From Streptomyces flaveolus (GTDB taxonomy: Bacteria; Actinomycetota; Actinomycetes; Streptomycetales; Streptomycetaceae), in the NCBI RefSeq assembly GCF_000716535.1, contig NZ_JNWV01000020.1, positions 62,001-126,000 on the forward strand: a DNA stretch of 64,000 bases. The letters are read 5' to 3'. Below the pieces are notes generated by a model. That model did not search any database. It saw only the letters and a list, made by a program, of their open reading frames with translations, and was not told the DNA's origin. Below are positions 45,409-54,098 of this stretch, piece after piece. The position numbers were made by a program, and so were the translations under genes. Each line of letters starts with the position of its first letter. Position 1 is the stretch's first letter.

Positions 45409-45545
45409 ACCCCGTACGGTACCAGTTCCGTACACGGTACGGAAATGAGCTTCACCACAGCCCCACCTGGCCTCCCGGGGTTGCACTCTGCTTTCCGTAC
45501 CACGTATGGTTTCAATTCCATACGGCGTATGTTTCCGTACGGCGC
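45402..45545. promoter_or_regulatory. Divergent operator array between tetR and CYP102
   Basis: At least four related sites occur. TTCCATAC...GTACGG starts at 45404 and covers the tetR start codon. TTCCGTACACGGTACGGAA at 45426-45444 has perfect 8-bp arms. TTCCGTACCACGTATGG starts at 45493. TTCCATACGGCGTATG starts at 45516, followed by a further TTTCCGTAC half at 45532. The shared half-site is TTCCRTAC. The same pattern occurs at 34302-34352. Confidence 0.7.
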
Positions 45546-45605
45546 CATGGCATCGACCTGCGCAGCGCGCCCTTGCCCATCCCCCTCCCCGCAGAGGAGC
45601 AAGCC

Positions 45606-48600
45606 ATGACCACGCACTCCGCGAACGACCTTCGCCCCATCCGGTCCCCGCGTGGGATCCCCCTGCTCGGCCACACCCCGCAGATCCCCAGCACCAATCC
45701 GGTGGAGTACTTCGGTGAGCTGGCCAAGCAGTTCCCTGAGGGCATCTACGGCTTGGACATCGCCGGTATCGAGCAGGTCTTCGTCTGGGACCCGGATCTG
45801 GTGGCGGAGGTCTGCGACGAGACGCGGTTCTTCAAGCAGATCGACAAGACGCCGCTGGCCCATGTCCGGGACTACGCGGGCGCGGGCCTGTTCACGGCCC
45901 ACCAGCATGAAGAGGAATGGGGCATGGCGCACCGTGTCCTGCTGCCGGCGTTCAGCCAGCGGGCCATGAAGGGGTACTTCGGGCAGATGCTGGAGATCGC
46001 CCAGAACCTGGCGGGCAAGTGGGAGCGCCGGGAGGGCCAGCCGGTCAACATCACCGACGACTACACCCGCCTGACGCTGGACACGATCGCCCTGTCGGGG
46101 TTCGGCTACCGGTTCAGGTCCTTCGACAAGGAGGAGCTGCACCCGTTCCTGAACGCGCTGCTGGAGGCGCTGATCGAGTCGCTGCGGCGCTCGCAGGAGC
46201 TGCCGATGATGACCAAGATGCGCAAGGCGGACGACAAGAAGTACCGCGAGAACATCCGGCAGATGCAGGAGCTGGTCGAGAGCGTGATCAAGGAGCGCCG
46301 GGAGGGGAAGGGCGGCGGTGAGGAGGACCTGCTGGGCCTGATGCTGGAGGCCACCGACCCGGAGACCGGCAAGAAGCTGGACATCGACAACGTCCGCGAC
46401 CAGGTGCTGACGTTCCTGATCGCCGGTCACGAGACCACCAGTGGTCTGCTGGCGTTCGCCACGTACTCGCTGATGCGCAACCCGTCCGTGCTGGCCCAGG
46501 CGTATGCCGAGGTGGACCGGCTGATCCCCGGTGACACGGTCCCGGACTACGACACGATCATGCAGCTGGACGTCATCCCGCGGGTCCTGGAGGAGACGCT
46601 GCGCCTGTGGGCTCCCATCCCGATGATCGGCAAGGCGCCGCTGGAGGACACCGTCGTCGGCGGCCGGTACGAGCTGAAGAAGGGCACGCGGGTCAACATT
46701 ATCGAGGGCCCGCTGCACACCCACCCCAAGGCGTGGGAGCGGCCGGAGGAGTTCGACATCGACCGGTGGCTGCCGGAGAACCGGGTCAACCACCACCCGC
46801 ACGCCTACAAGCCGTTCGGCAACGGGGTGCGTGCCTGCATCGGCCGACAGTTCGCGCTCGTCGAGGCCCGTCTGGCGCTGGCGCTGGTGCTGCAGAAGTT
46901 CAAGTTCTCCGACACCACCGACTACAAGATGGACCCCCGGGAGGCGCTGACGCGCAAGCCCGGCAACTTCGAGCTGATCGTGCGCCGTCGTCAGGAGCAC
47001 GAGCGGACCGTCTTCGGCGCCGCGGACCTGCAGACCGGCGACACGCAGGCGCAGGCAGCGGTCAGCGGCGTCGGTGTGAACCTGACCGTCGCCTACGGCT
47101 CCAGCCTGGGTTCGTGCGAGGACCTGGCGCGCACGATCGCCGACCGAGGTGAGCGCTCCGGGTTCGGCACCACCCTGGTTAGCCTGGATGAGCTGGGTGA
47201 CAACCTGCCCACCGAGGGCCTGCTCGCCGTCGTCGCCGCCAGCTACAACGGCAAGGCTCCCGACAACGCCCAGCGCTTCGACGACGTGCTCGCCGCCGGG
47301 CTGCCCGAGGGTTCACTGGCGAATGTGCGGTACGCGCTGCTGGGCGCCGGCAACACCCAATGGGTGGCCACCTACCAGGCATTCCCCAAGCGGATCGAGG
47401 AAGGTCTGCTGGCGGCCGGGGCCACCCCGGTAGTCGAGCGCGGCATCGCGGACGCCGCCGGTGACTTCGACGGCATGGCCACGCGGTGGATGGACAACCT
47501 GTGGGCCACCCTTGCCGAGGAGTACGCCGCCGACACCTCCCAGGCGAGCGGCCCCCGCTACCAGGTCCAGCTGCTCACCGAGTCCGACGTGCGCCCCGCC
47601 ATCGTCTCCGAGCAGGCGTACCCGCTCACCGTGGTCGCCAACGAGGAACTGGTGGCCGACGCGACCGGACTGTGGGACTTCAGCATCGAGCCGCCGCGCC
47701 CGTCCGCGAAGTCCATCACCTTCGAACTGCCCGAGGGCGTCACCTACGACACCGGCAACCACCTGGCCGTCTTCGCCAAGAACGAACTCGCCCTGGTGGA
47801 GCGCGCTCTGAGGCGGCTCGGCGTCGACTACGACCAGGTCCTCCGGCTCGACCAGCCGGCCGGTGGCCGCACACACCTGCCGGTCGGCACCCCGGTCACC
47901 GCCGGCATCCTGCTCACCGAGTTCCTGGAGCTGCAGGACGTGGCCACCCGCTCCCAGATCCAGACGCTCGCCGAGTACACCGAGTGCCCGTGGACCCGGC
48001 CGCAGCTCCAGGCGTACACCGCCGACACCCAGGAAGCCGAGGAGCGCTACAGCAAGGAGATCCTCGGCAAGCGCATCTCCGTCCTGGGCCTGCTGGAGCG
48101 CTTCGAGGCCATCGAGCTGCCGCTGGCGGTGTTCCTGGAGATGATGGGCCCCATCCGGCCGCGCTTCTACTCCATCTCCTCCGCACCGTCGGCCAACCCG
48201 CGCCACGTGCGCCTGACCGTCGGCCTGCTGGAAGGCCCGGCCCTGTCCGGCGACGGCCAGTACCGCGGCACCTGCTCCGCCTACATCGCCGGCCTCGAAC
48301 CCGGAGACGTCGCCTACGGCTACGTCCGCGTGCCCTCCCCGACGTTCGCACCGCCCGCCGACCCCGCCACGCCGCTGATCCTCATTGGCCCCGGCACCGG
48401 CATCGCGCCGCTGCGCGGCTTCCTGGAGGAGCGGGCGACACAGCACGCGAACGGCACCCGGGTGGGCCTGTCCCAGGTCTTCGTCGGCTGCCGCCACCCG
48501 GAGCACGACTACTTCTACCGCCAGGAGATGCAGGACTGGGAGCAGGCCGGCATCGCCCAGGTGCACACCGCCTACTCCGCGGTGACCGGCCACCCCGCCC

Positions 48601-48827
48601 GGTTCGTGCAGAACGCCATCGCCCATGCCGCCGACACGGTGTGGCAGGCCATTGAGGACGGCGCGTACATCTACGTCTGCGGTGACGGCCGCCGCATGGC
48701 CCCCGCCGTGCGCGAGGCACTCGCCGCCATCCACCGCCAGAAGACCGGCAGCGATGACGAGACCGCCCAGCAGTGGCTCGCCCAGCTCGAGGCCGACGAG
48801 CGCTACCAGCAGGACGTCTTCGCCTGA
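45606..48827 (+). CDS. Self-sufficient cytochrome P450 / NADPH-P450 reductase (CYP102 family)
   Basis: One chain of 1073 residues. The P450 domain (about 1-470) has the I-helix AGHETTS at about 273-279, ExxR in EETLRL and the haem loop FGNGVRACIG with Cys411. The FMN domain follows (about 498-650, VAYGSSLGSCEDLA), then the FAD/NADPH reductase (about 680-1073: RFYSISSAP, IGPGTGIAPLRG, YVCGDGRRM). This is the P450 BM3 layout; family members hydroxylate fatty acids or similar chains near the omega end. The ATG at 45606 has GAGGAG upstream. It is divergent from tetR with an array of palindromes between, and a strong hairpin follows it. Confidence 0.95.
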   Translation: MTTHSANDLRPIRSPRGIPLLGHTPQIPSTNPVEYFGELAKQFPEGIYGLDIAGIEQVFVWDPDLVAEVCDETRFFKQIDKTPLAHVRDYAGAGLFTAHQHEEEWGMAHRVLLPAFSQRAMKGYFGQMLEIAQNLAGKWERREGQPVNITDDYTRLTLDTIALSGFGYRFRSFDKEELHPFLNALLEALIESLRRSQELPMMTKMRKADDKKYRENIRQMQELVESVIKERREGKGGGEEDLLGLMLEATDPETGKKLDIDNVRDQVLTFLIAGHETTSGLLAFATYSLMRNPSVLAQAYAEVDRLIPGDTVPDYDTIMQLDVIPRVLEETLRLWAPIPMIGKAPLEDTVVGGRYELKKGTRVNIIEGPLHTHPKAWERPEEFDIDRWLPENRVNHHPHAYKPFGNGVRACIGRQFALVEARLALALVLQKFKFSDTTDYKMDPREALTRKPGNFELIVRRRQEHERTVFGAADLQTGDTQAQAAVSGVGVNLTVAYGSSLGSCEDLARTIADRGERSGFGTTLVSLDELGDNLPTEGLLAVVAASYNGKAPDNAQRFDDVLAAGLPEGSLANVRYALLGAGNTQWVATYQAFPKRIEEGLLAAGATPVVERGIADAAGDFDGMATRWMDNLWATLAEEYAADTSQASGPRYQVQLLTESDVRPAIVSEQAYPLTVVANEELVADATGLWDFSIEPPRPSAKSITFELPEGVTYDTGNHLAVFAKNELALVERALRRLGVDYDQVLRLDQPAGGRTHLPVGTPVTAGILLTEFLELQDVATRSQIQTLAEYTECPWTRPQLQAYTADTQEAEERYSKEILGKRISVLGLLERFEAIELPLAVFLEMMGPIRPRFYSISSAPSANPRHVRLTVGLLEGPALSGDGQYRGTCSAYIAGLEPGDVAYGYVRVPSPTFAPPADPATPLILIGPGTGIAPLRGFLEERATQHANGTRVGLSQVFVGCRHPEHDYFYRQEMQDWEQAGIAQVHTAYSAVTGHPARFVQNAIAHAADTVWQAIEDGAYIYVCGDGRRMAPAVREALAAIHRQKTGSDDETAQQWLAQLEADERYQQDVFA

Positions 48828-48864
48828 CCGTCACAACGCCGTCAAGGCGTGTGACCCCCAGCCG

Positions 48865-48910
48865 CCGGGAGGCGTGCGGCATCCCCCGCTGCCGGCCGTA
48901 CGCCTCCCGG
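48865..48910 (+). terminator. Hairpin after the CYP102 gene
   Basis: A 16-bp stem with one G-T pair (CCGGGAGGCGTGCGGC at 48865 with GCCGTACGCCTCCCGG ending at 48910) lies 37 bp after the stop. It may end or attenuate transcription into the alcohol dehydrogenase gene. Confidence 0.7.
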
Positions 48911-48990
48911 CCACCACAAGCCCCCAGACACCACACAGCGCCCACTGGCCCGAACCACCGGGCGGTGCCTCTCACAGAAAGCAGACCGTC

Positions 48991-50037
48991 ATGGACACCA
49001 TGCTCGCCGGACGCTTCCACCTGGACAGCAAGAAGTTCGCCGTGGAAGAGGTCCCGATCCCCGTGCCGGGCCCGGGCGAGGTCCTCATCGAGGTCAAGGC
49101 CGCCGGCGTCTGCCTCTCCGACGTCCACCTCCTCGACGGCTCCCTCGTCCCGCTGTTCGCCACCTCCGACACCATCACCGTCGGCCACGAGGTCTCCGGT
49201 GTCATCCACACGCTCGGCCCCGACCTCAAGCGCGGCCTGCCCGTCGGCACCCGCGTCACCCTGGAGGCCGGCAAGACCTGCGGCACGTGCGCCGGATGCG
49301 TGCGCCACCGCCCCTGCACCCAGATGCTCACCGCCGGCATCGACTACGACGGCGGCTGGGCCGAGTACGTGATCGCCCGCGAGGACACCCTCATCCCCAT
49401 CCCCGACAGCCTCCCCTTCGACCAGGCCGCGATCATCCCCGACGCGGTCTCCACCCCCTACGCCGCGGTCGTCGCCACCGCGGGCGTCCGTGCCGCCCAG
49501 TCCGTCGGCGTCTGGGGAGTCGGCGGAGTCGGCGCGCACAACGTACGCCTCGCCCGCCTGGTCGGCGCCGCCCCGATCATCGCCGTCGACCCGCTGCCCA
49601 GCGCCCGCGAGCGCGCCCTGGCCTTCGGCGCGGACCTCGCGCTCGACCCGGCAGCCCCCGACTTCGCCGACCAGGTCCGCGCAGCCACCGGCGGACGCGG
49701 CCTGGACTTCGCCTTCGACTGCGCCGGCGTCCCCGCCGTCCGCGACCAGGCCGCCTCCGTGCTCGGCCTGGGTGGCTCCCTGATCTTGGTGGGCATCACA
49801 CCCCGGCCGCTCACCATCACCGAGGGCCTGACCTTCAACTACCTGCAGAAGCAGGTGCGCGGCCACTACGGCGGCTTCCCCGAGTCCGTCTCCGAGCTGG
49901 TCCAGCTGACCGCGGCCGGCCGCCTCGACCTGGCCCCCTCCATCACCGACCACATCCCGCTCATCGAGGCCGCCGACGCCGTCCACCGACTGGAGAACAA
50001 GATCGGCGACCCGATCCGCCTCATCCTCGTCCCCTGA
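48991..50037 (+). CDS. Zinc-dependent alcohol dehydrogenase
   Basis: The protein has 348 residues. Catalytic zinc ligands are Cys in AAGVCLSDVH and His-Glu in VGHEVSGV. The structural zinc lobe is present as TCGTCAGCVRHRPC. The Rossmann motif is GVWGVGGVGAHNVRLA. All features of an active class MDR alcohol dehydrogenase are visible. It lies 163 bp downstream of the CYP102 gene, so oxidation of a hydroxylated fatty acid or alcohol to the carbonyl is a plausible joint job. A strong terminator follows. Confidence 0.9.
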   Translation: MDTMLAGRFHLDSKKFAVEEVPIPVPGPGEVLIEVKAAGVCLSDVHLLDGSLVPLFATSDTITVGHEVSGVIHTLGPDLKRGLPVGTRVTLEAGKTCGTCAGCVRHRPCTQMLTAGIDYDGGWAEYVIAREDTLIPIPDSLPFDQAAIIPDAVSTPYAAVVATAGVRAAQSVGVWGVGGVGAHNVRLARLVGAAPIIAVDPLPSARERALAFGADLALDPAAPDFADQVRAATGGRGLDFAFDCAGVPAVRDQAASVLGLGGSLILVGITPRPLTITEGLTFNYLQKQVRGHYGGFPESVSELVQLTAAGRLDLAPSITDHIPLIEAADAVHRLENKIGDPIRLILVP

Positions 50038-50078
50038 CGCCCGTCAGCAGGACGACAAGCCACCCTGGGCAGGGGTGA

Positions 50079-50114
50079 GTGGGCGCCGGTGTGTGAGGGC
50101 GCACCGGCGCCCAC
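50079..50114 (+). terminator. Terminator after the alcohol dehydrogenase gene
   Basis: A perfect 13-bp stem (GTGGGCGCCGGTG at 50079-50091 with CACCGGCGCCCAC at 50102-50114) has a 10-base loop and lies 41 bp after the stop. Confidence 0.8.
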
Positions 50115-50150
50115 GGCTTTCCCGCAGCCAGAACCCGTGGAGATGGAGCC

Positions 50151-50780
50151 ATGCACACGACCGACGCCCGGCGCCGCACTCCGCAACGCAGCGACGCTCG
50201 CTCGAACCGCCGACGCATCCTCGCCGCTGCCCGGCAAAAACTGCGGGACGACCCCGACGCAAGTCTCGACAGCATCGCCCTGGCGGCCGGCATCGCACGA
50301 CGCACCCTCTACGGTCACTTCTCCAACCGCCAAGCGCTGATCGCCGAGTTGACGCACGAAGCAGCTCGGACACTGCGACAGGCGTTCGCTGCAACCCGTG
50401 TCCCAGATGCCGACCCGCTGGAGACGATGACGCGGATGGCCCTTGCGGCATGGGCGGTGGGCGACCAGTACCGCATGCTCATCTCCCTGGGGCGACACCA
50501 TCCGGGAGAGGAGACGATCCGTGCCACTCTGGCACCCGCTCGCGAAGAGGCCGTGGCGGCCATACGACGCGGCCAGCATTCCGGCGTGTTCGCGGACCAC
50601 GTCCCCGCGCCCATCCTCGCTCAGGCGCTGGAAGCCCTGATGCTGGCCCTCGCCGAGGAGAACACCACCTCCGCCTGGGCGGACCCTGCGGGTGAGGCCG
50701 CGGCGACCGCGTTCCTCGTCGCCGCCGGAGTAGCACCACACATCGCATCGCGCCGGGTTCGAGCCGTGTTGCGCGAGTAA
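50151..50780 (+). CDS. TetR/AcrR family transcriptional regulator
   Basis: A 209-residue protein. The HTH is visible as NRRRILAAARQKLRDDPDAS and SIALAAGIARRTLYGHFSNR. The ligand domain is short and alpha-helical with no recognisable effector motif. It has GGAGATGGAGCC before the ATG and follows the terminator of the alcohol dehydrogenase gene, so it has its own promoter. The target may be the adjacent hydrolase gene or itself; no clear palindrome was seen next to it. Confidence 0.88.
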   Translation: MHTTDARRRTPQRSDARSNRRRILAAARQKLRDDPDASLDSIALAAGIARRTLYGHFSNRQALIAELTHEAARTLRQAFAATRVPDADPLETMTRMALAAWAVGDQYRMLISLGRHHPGEETIRATLAPAREEAVAAIRRGQHSGVFADHVPAPILAQALEALMLALAEENTTSAWADPAGEAAATAFLVAAGVAPHIASRRVRAVLRE

Positions 50781-51082
50781 GGGCGACTCCCGGCCCGGAA
50801 CGCTGCCTGGCCACTGGGGCCCCCTCGGGCGGCGTAGAGGCGGCGCGTCCCAGGGTCCACTCTCCTGTCCCGGACGCATACGCTGCGGGCCGTTCACCAT
50901 CCACCTGCGCGTCAGCCGGCCCGGAGGGGACGGTGCCTGGCCCAGGCCAATGGTCCTCAAGCGTTACGCCTCGGTGACCCGACGCCGCCCTCGGCGTCCC
51001 CATCCCCCCTCCCCATTCCCCCTCCTCCCTGTGTCGTCGCTCCACTTCTGTCCGGACATTCACCCCCTGTAGGAGTTCATTC
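50781..51082. other. Intergenic region with a promoter for the hydrolase gene
   Basis: No gene is supported. The last 60 bp hold a C/T-rich tract and the AGGAG ribosome-binding site of the hydrolase. Confidence 0.4.
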
Positions 51083-51814
51083 ATGCCTGCCATCCTGATC
51101 CACGGCGTACCCGACACCCACCATGTGTGGGACGGCGTGCGCGAGCATCTGACCCGCAGCGACGTGGAGGCTTGGGACCTGCCCGGTTTCGGTTCGCCGC
51201 GGCCAGAGGGCTTCACCTGCACCAAGGAGGCATACGTCTACTGGCTCATCGAGCGGTTGGAAGGAATCGGTGAACCAGTCGACCTGGTCGGCCATGACTG
51301 GGGCTGCCTCCTCACCGCGCGCGTGGCCTCCGTACGGCCGGATCTGATCCGCACGTGGGCCGGCAGCAACGGTCCGGTCAGCGCAGAGTACGACTGGCAT
51401 CCGCTGGCCAAGCTGTGGCAGGACCCCGTCGCGGGCGACCGCTGGGCCGTGGAGTACGACGCCGCCGCGTTCGCCAAGGACCTGACCGACAATTTCCAGA
51501 TCGCGGCTGAGCTGGCCGAACAGACAGCCGGCCGCGTGGACGAGACCATGCGCGACAGCATTCTCAAGCTATATCGTTCCGCCTTGACGGTCGGTGCGGA
51601 GTGGGAACTGGATCTGGCGAACCTGGCCGGTCCGTCCCTGGTGTTCTGGGGGGCGCTCGACCCAGTCTGCCCCGTCGAGTTCGGCGAGAAGATGGCCGCT
51701 TCCGTGCGCGCCACCCGTTTCCTGAGGCTCGACAGCAGCCACTGGACGCCGATCCAGAAACCGGCCGAGGTCGCCGTGGCCCTCGAGGAGCAGTGGACCA
51801 GCTCACGGGAGTGA
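51083..51814 (+). CDS. Alpha/beta hydrolase with Asp nucleophile (dehalogenase/epoxide hydrolase-like)
   Basis: The protein has 243 residues. It begins directly with the oxyanion loop strand (AILIHGVPDTHHVW). The nucleophile elbow is VGHDWGCLL, giving an Asp nucleophile instead of Ser; the acid lies in WGALDPVCP and the His in DSSHWTPIQKP. This set is typical of haloalkane dehalogenases, fluoroacetate dehalogenases and epoxide hydrolases. The cap domain (about residues 105-170) is short. The halide-stabilising residues cannot be assigned by eye. The gene follows a TetR gene in the same direction. Confidence 0.85.
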   Translation: MPAILIHGVPDTHHVWDGVREHLTRSDVEAWDLPGFGSPRPEGFTCTKEAYVYWLIERLEGIGEPVDLVGHDWGCLLTARVASVRPDLIRTWAGSNGPVSAEYDWHPLAKLWQDPVAGDRWAVEYDAAAFAKDLTDNFQIAAELAEQTAGRVDETMRDSILKLYRSALTVGAEWELDLANLAGPSLVFWGALDPVCPVEFGEKMAASVRATRFLRLDSSHWTPIQKPAEVAVALEEQWTSSRE

Positions 51815-52178
51815 CTGGCGCGCCCCGACAAGCACGCCCGTGGGCTGTGCCTCTGGCGCCAGGCCGCCGGAGGCACACGGGAGGGTCACCGCATCGCCGC
51901 GCATACCGCCGAGCGGGGCGGGCGCTCCGACTGAGAGGTCGATGATCACGGCGACCGCCGCAGGTCCTTGGCCGATGTCGCGACGGATCCGACTGGCGAC
52001 AACAGCGTCGATCCGCGCGTATACCACCGGAGGTGATCCGGTCCGCAGGCAGGGGCCGCCCCGTGCAACCGGTGTCCACCGCATCGTGTCTCGCAGTGGC
52101 TGGCCCGGCTTGCAGGGCGACGGCGCCGTCGTACGAGGCCCCCGCGCCTTGGCCGGCGGCGCAGATCCCACCGACTCC
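51815..52178. other. Region between convergent genes, one unresolved frame
   Basis: A minus frame 51803-52171 starts 8 bp after the TetR stop and includes YARIDAVVASRIRRDIGQGP and AAVAVIIDLSVGAPAPLG. It has no recognisable domain and overlaps the end of the hydrolase gene. It may be a relic or chance. Confidence 0.3.
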
Positions 52179-52814
52179 TCAGTCGAGGCCCGGCAGCGGG
52201 CGCCGGGTGACCTCGTGCGCCTCCTCCGGGCGAAGGCCCAGCATACGCAGGACCATCGCGGCGAGGTCGGAGGCGGCCTCGTCGCCGTCGAGGTCGGGGC
52301 GGGCCAGCCTCAGCGCCACCAGGGACAGCAGGGTCCCGCCCAGAGCGGACAGGGCCGTGGTCGGATCGGTGCCGGTGAAGCGTCCCGAGGCGATGCCGCG
52401 TTCCAGATCACGAAGCGCTCGTGGCGACAGGCCGCGATCGGAGTGGATGTGGGCCAGGCCGCGGTCGCGCAGGATCCGCATGAGTTCGGGGTGTGAGTCC
52501 GCCATCCGGGCGCTGAGGCGGAAACCCGCAGCGACGAGCTCGGCGGGGTCGTCGATGCCTTCCACATGCTCGTCGATGACCTGACCAAACTCCTCCAGGG
52601 CGTCCGTCACGGCGGCGTCGAACAGTGCCGTCTTGGACTCGAAGTGGTTGTAGAAAGAGCCGAAGCCGACATCCGCGCGCTCGGCGATGGCCTGGATGCT
52701 GGCGCTGGTGTCGCCGGTCTCCGCGAGGATCTGCCGGGCCGCGCGGATGAGGGCCTGACGGGTCTCGGCGCGGCGCCGTTCGAAGCGGTTGCGGGGCGGG
52801 GCTGACATCGGCAT
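52179..52814 (-). CDS. TetR/AcrR family regulator of the catabolic operon
   Basis: A 211-residue protein with an HTH at residues about 14-60 (TRQALIRAARQILAETGDTS, then ADVGFGSFYNHFESK). It is divergent from the dioxygenase operon, separated by 138 bp that contain a 22-bp inverted repeat. This is the standard layout of an effector-released repressor of an aromatic catabolic operon. The effector is probably an aromatic substrate or intermediate (inference). Confidence 0.9.
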   Translation of the reverse strand: MPMSAPPRNRFERRRAETRQALIRAARQILAETGDTSASIQAIAERADVGFGSFYNHFESKTALFDAAVTDALEEFGQVIDEHVEGIDDPAELVAAGFRLSARMADSHPELMRILRDRGLAHIHSDRGLSPRALRDLERGIASGRFTGTDPTTALSALGGTLLSLVALRLARPDLDGDEAASDLAAMVLRMLGLRPEEAHEVTRRPLPGLD

Positions 52815-52880
52815 ACGACCGAGTGTAACAACCGAGCCGATGACACCCGCATGACTGATGTTTCCATCAATTGTTTGGGC

Positions 52881-52902
52881 TTGCTCTATTGACGATGAGC
52901 AA
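52881..52902. promoter_or_regulatory. Operator-like inverted repeat of the catabolic operon
   Basis: TTGCTC (52881-52886) and GAGCAA (52897-52902) form an inverted repeat with a 10-base AT-rich centre. It lies between tetR and the dioxygenase gene in the most AT-rich part of the gap, where promoters are expected. Confidence 0.6.
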
Positions 52903-52952
52903 CGGCAAAGTTGATGATTTCCTCATTACGGCAGTGTTGCTTGGAGGGCACC

Positions 52953-54098
52953 ATGTCCCACACCCCCGTTAACAGGGCCGATCTCCAAACGCCCCATCAA
53001 GATCTCCACAGTGAGCTTGGCGCCCTGCGCGGTGAGCATCCCGGCCGGTCCCGGAACCCCGTCGTCAAGGTGGCGGACCTGGCCTGGCTGGAGTTCGAGA
53101 AGCCGGACCTGGACCGGGCCGAGGTGTTCGCCCGGGACTTCGGGTTCGCGATCGCCGCCCGCACCGAGCGGGAGCTGTGGCTGCGCGGCACGTTCGCGGG
53201 CTCCCCCTGCATGGTCATCCGGCGCGGGCAGGCCTCCCGTTTCGTGGGGCCGGCGTTCCGGGCGGCGGAGCGCGCCGACCTCGACCGGCTCGCCCGTGCG
53301 ATGGGCAGCGACGTCCGGGACATCGACGTACCCGGCGGCGGACATGCGGTCACCCTGCTCGATCCCTCCGGCTTCCCGGTCCGCGTCGTGCACTGCGCCG
53401 AGCAGTTGCCCGCTCTGCCCGGGCAGCAGCCCCTGATCATCAACACCGGAGTCGAAGGCCGTCGTACGAACGCCACCCAGCGGCCGCCCCGCGAGCCGTC
53501 GCGTATCCAGCGGCTCGGTCACGTGGTGCTGGAGACGCGGGTCTTCCTGCGGACCCTGGACTGGTATCTGGACACCCTCGGGATGATCGTGTCCGACTTC
53601 CTGTTCCTGGACGGGCAGCGCCAGCGCGGGCCGACGATGGCGTTCATCCGCTGCGACCAGGGCAGCACGCCCGTGGACCACCACACGCTCGCCCTGCACC
53701 TCGGGCCGGGCACCGGCTACGTCCACTCCGCCTACCAGGTCACCGACCTCGACGCGATCGCCGCCGGCGGCGAGTACCTCGCCGAGCGCGGCTACCAGCG
53801 CAGCTGGGGCATCGGCCGGCACATCCAGGGCAGCCAGCTCTTCGACTACTGGCGTGACCCCGACCGCTTCATGCTGGAGCACTTCGCCGACGGTGACCTG
53901 TTCTCCTGCGACCTCGAACCCGGCTGGGCGCCGATGTCGGCGAGCGGCCTGGCCCAGTGGGGCCCGCCCGTCACCCGCGACTTCCTCGGCGCCAGCCCGT
54001 CCCCCGCCAAGCTGCGCGAGGTCATGCATGCCCTGCGCGGCGACAACGAACTCGACCCCGCACGCCTGCTGGGCCTGATGAAAGCGATGAGCTCATGA
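52953..54098 (+). CDS. VOC family extradiol ring-cleavage dioxygenase
   Basis: The protein has 381 residues with two vicinal-oxygen-chelate modules. The N-terminal module (about 25-150: VVKVADLAWLEFEKPDLDRA) is structural, as in type I extradiol dioxygenases. The C-terminal module (about 185-320) carries the iron ligands: His in RLGHVVLET, His in DHHTLALHLG and Glu in FMLEHFADG. It should cleave a catecholic ring next to the hydroxyls. The ATG at 52953 has TTGGAGGG upstream. Its stop codon overlaps the start of the next gene (ATGA). Confidence 0.9.
   Translation: MSHTPVNRADLQTPHQDLHSELGALRGEHPGRSRNPVVKVADLAWLEFEKPDLDRAEVFARDFGFAIAARTERELWLRGTFAGSPCMVIRRGQASRFVGPAFRAAERADLDRLARAMGSDVRDIDVPGGGHAVTLLDPSGFPVRVVHCAEQLPALPGQQPLIINTGVEGRRTNATQRPPREPSRIQRLGHVVLETRVFLRTLDWYLDTLGMIVSDFLFLDGQRQRGPTMAFIRCDQGSTPVDHHTLALHLGPGTGYVHSAYQVTDLDAIAAGGEYLAERGYQRSWGIGRHIQGSQLFDYWRDPDRFMLEHFADGDLFSCDLEPGWAPMSASGLAQWGPPVTRDFLGASPSPAKLREVMHALRGDNELDPARLLGLMKAMSS

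Noticed and set aside
47313..48734. 473-residue frame antisense to CYP102
   Set aside because: It is a typical high-GC shadow frame opposite a gene with full domain support.
51803..52171. Minus-strand gene after tetR
   Set aside because: No recognisable domain, no clear ribosome-binding site, and overlap with the end of the hydrolase gene; left as unresolved.
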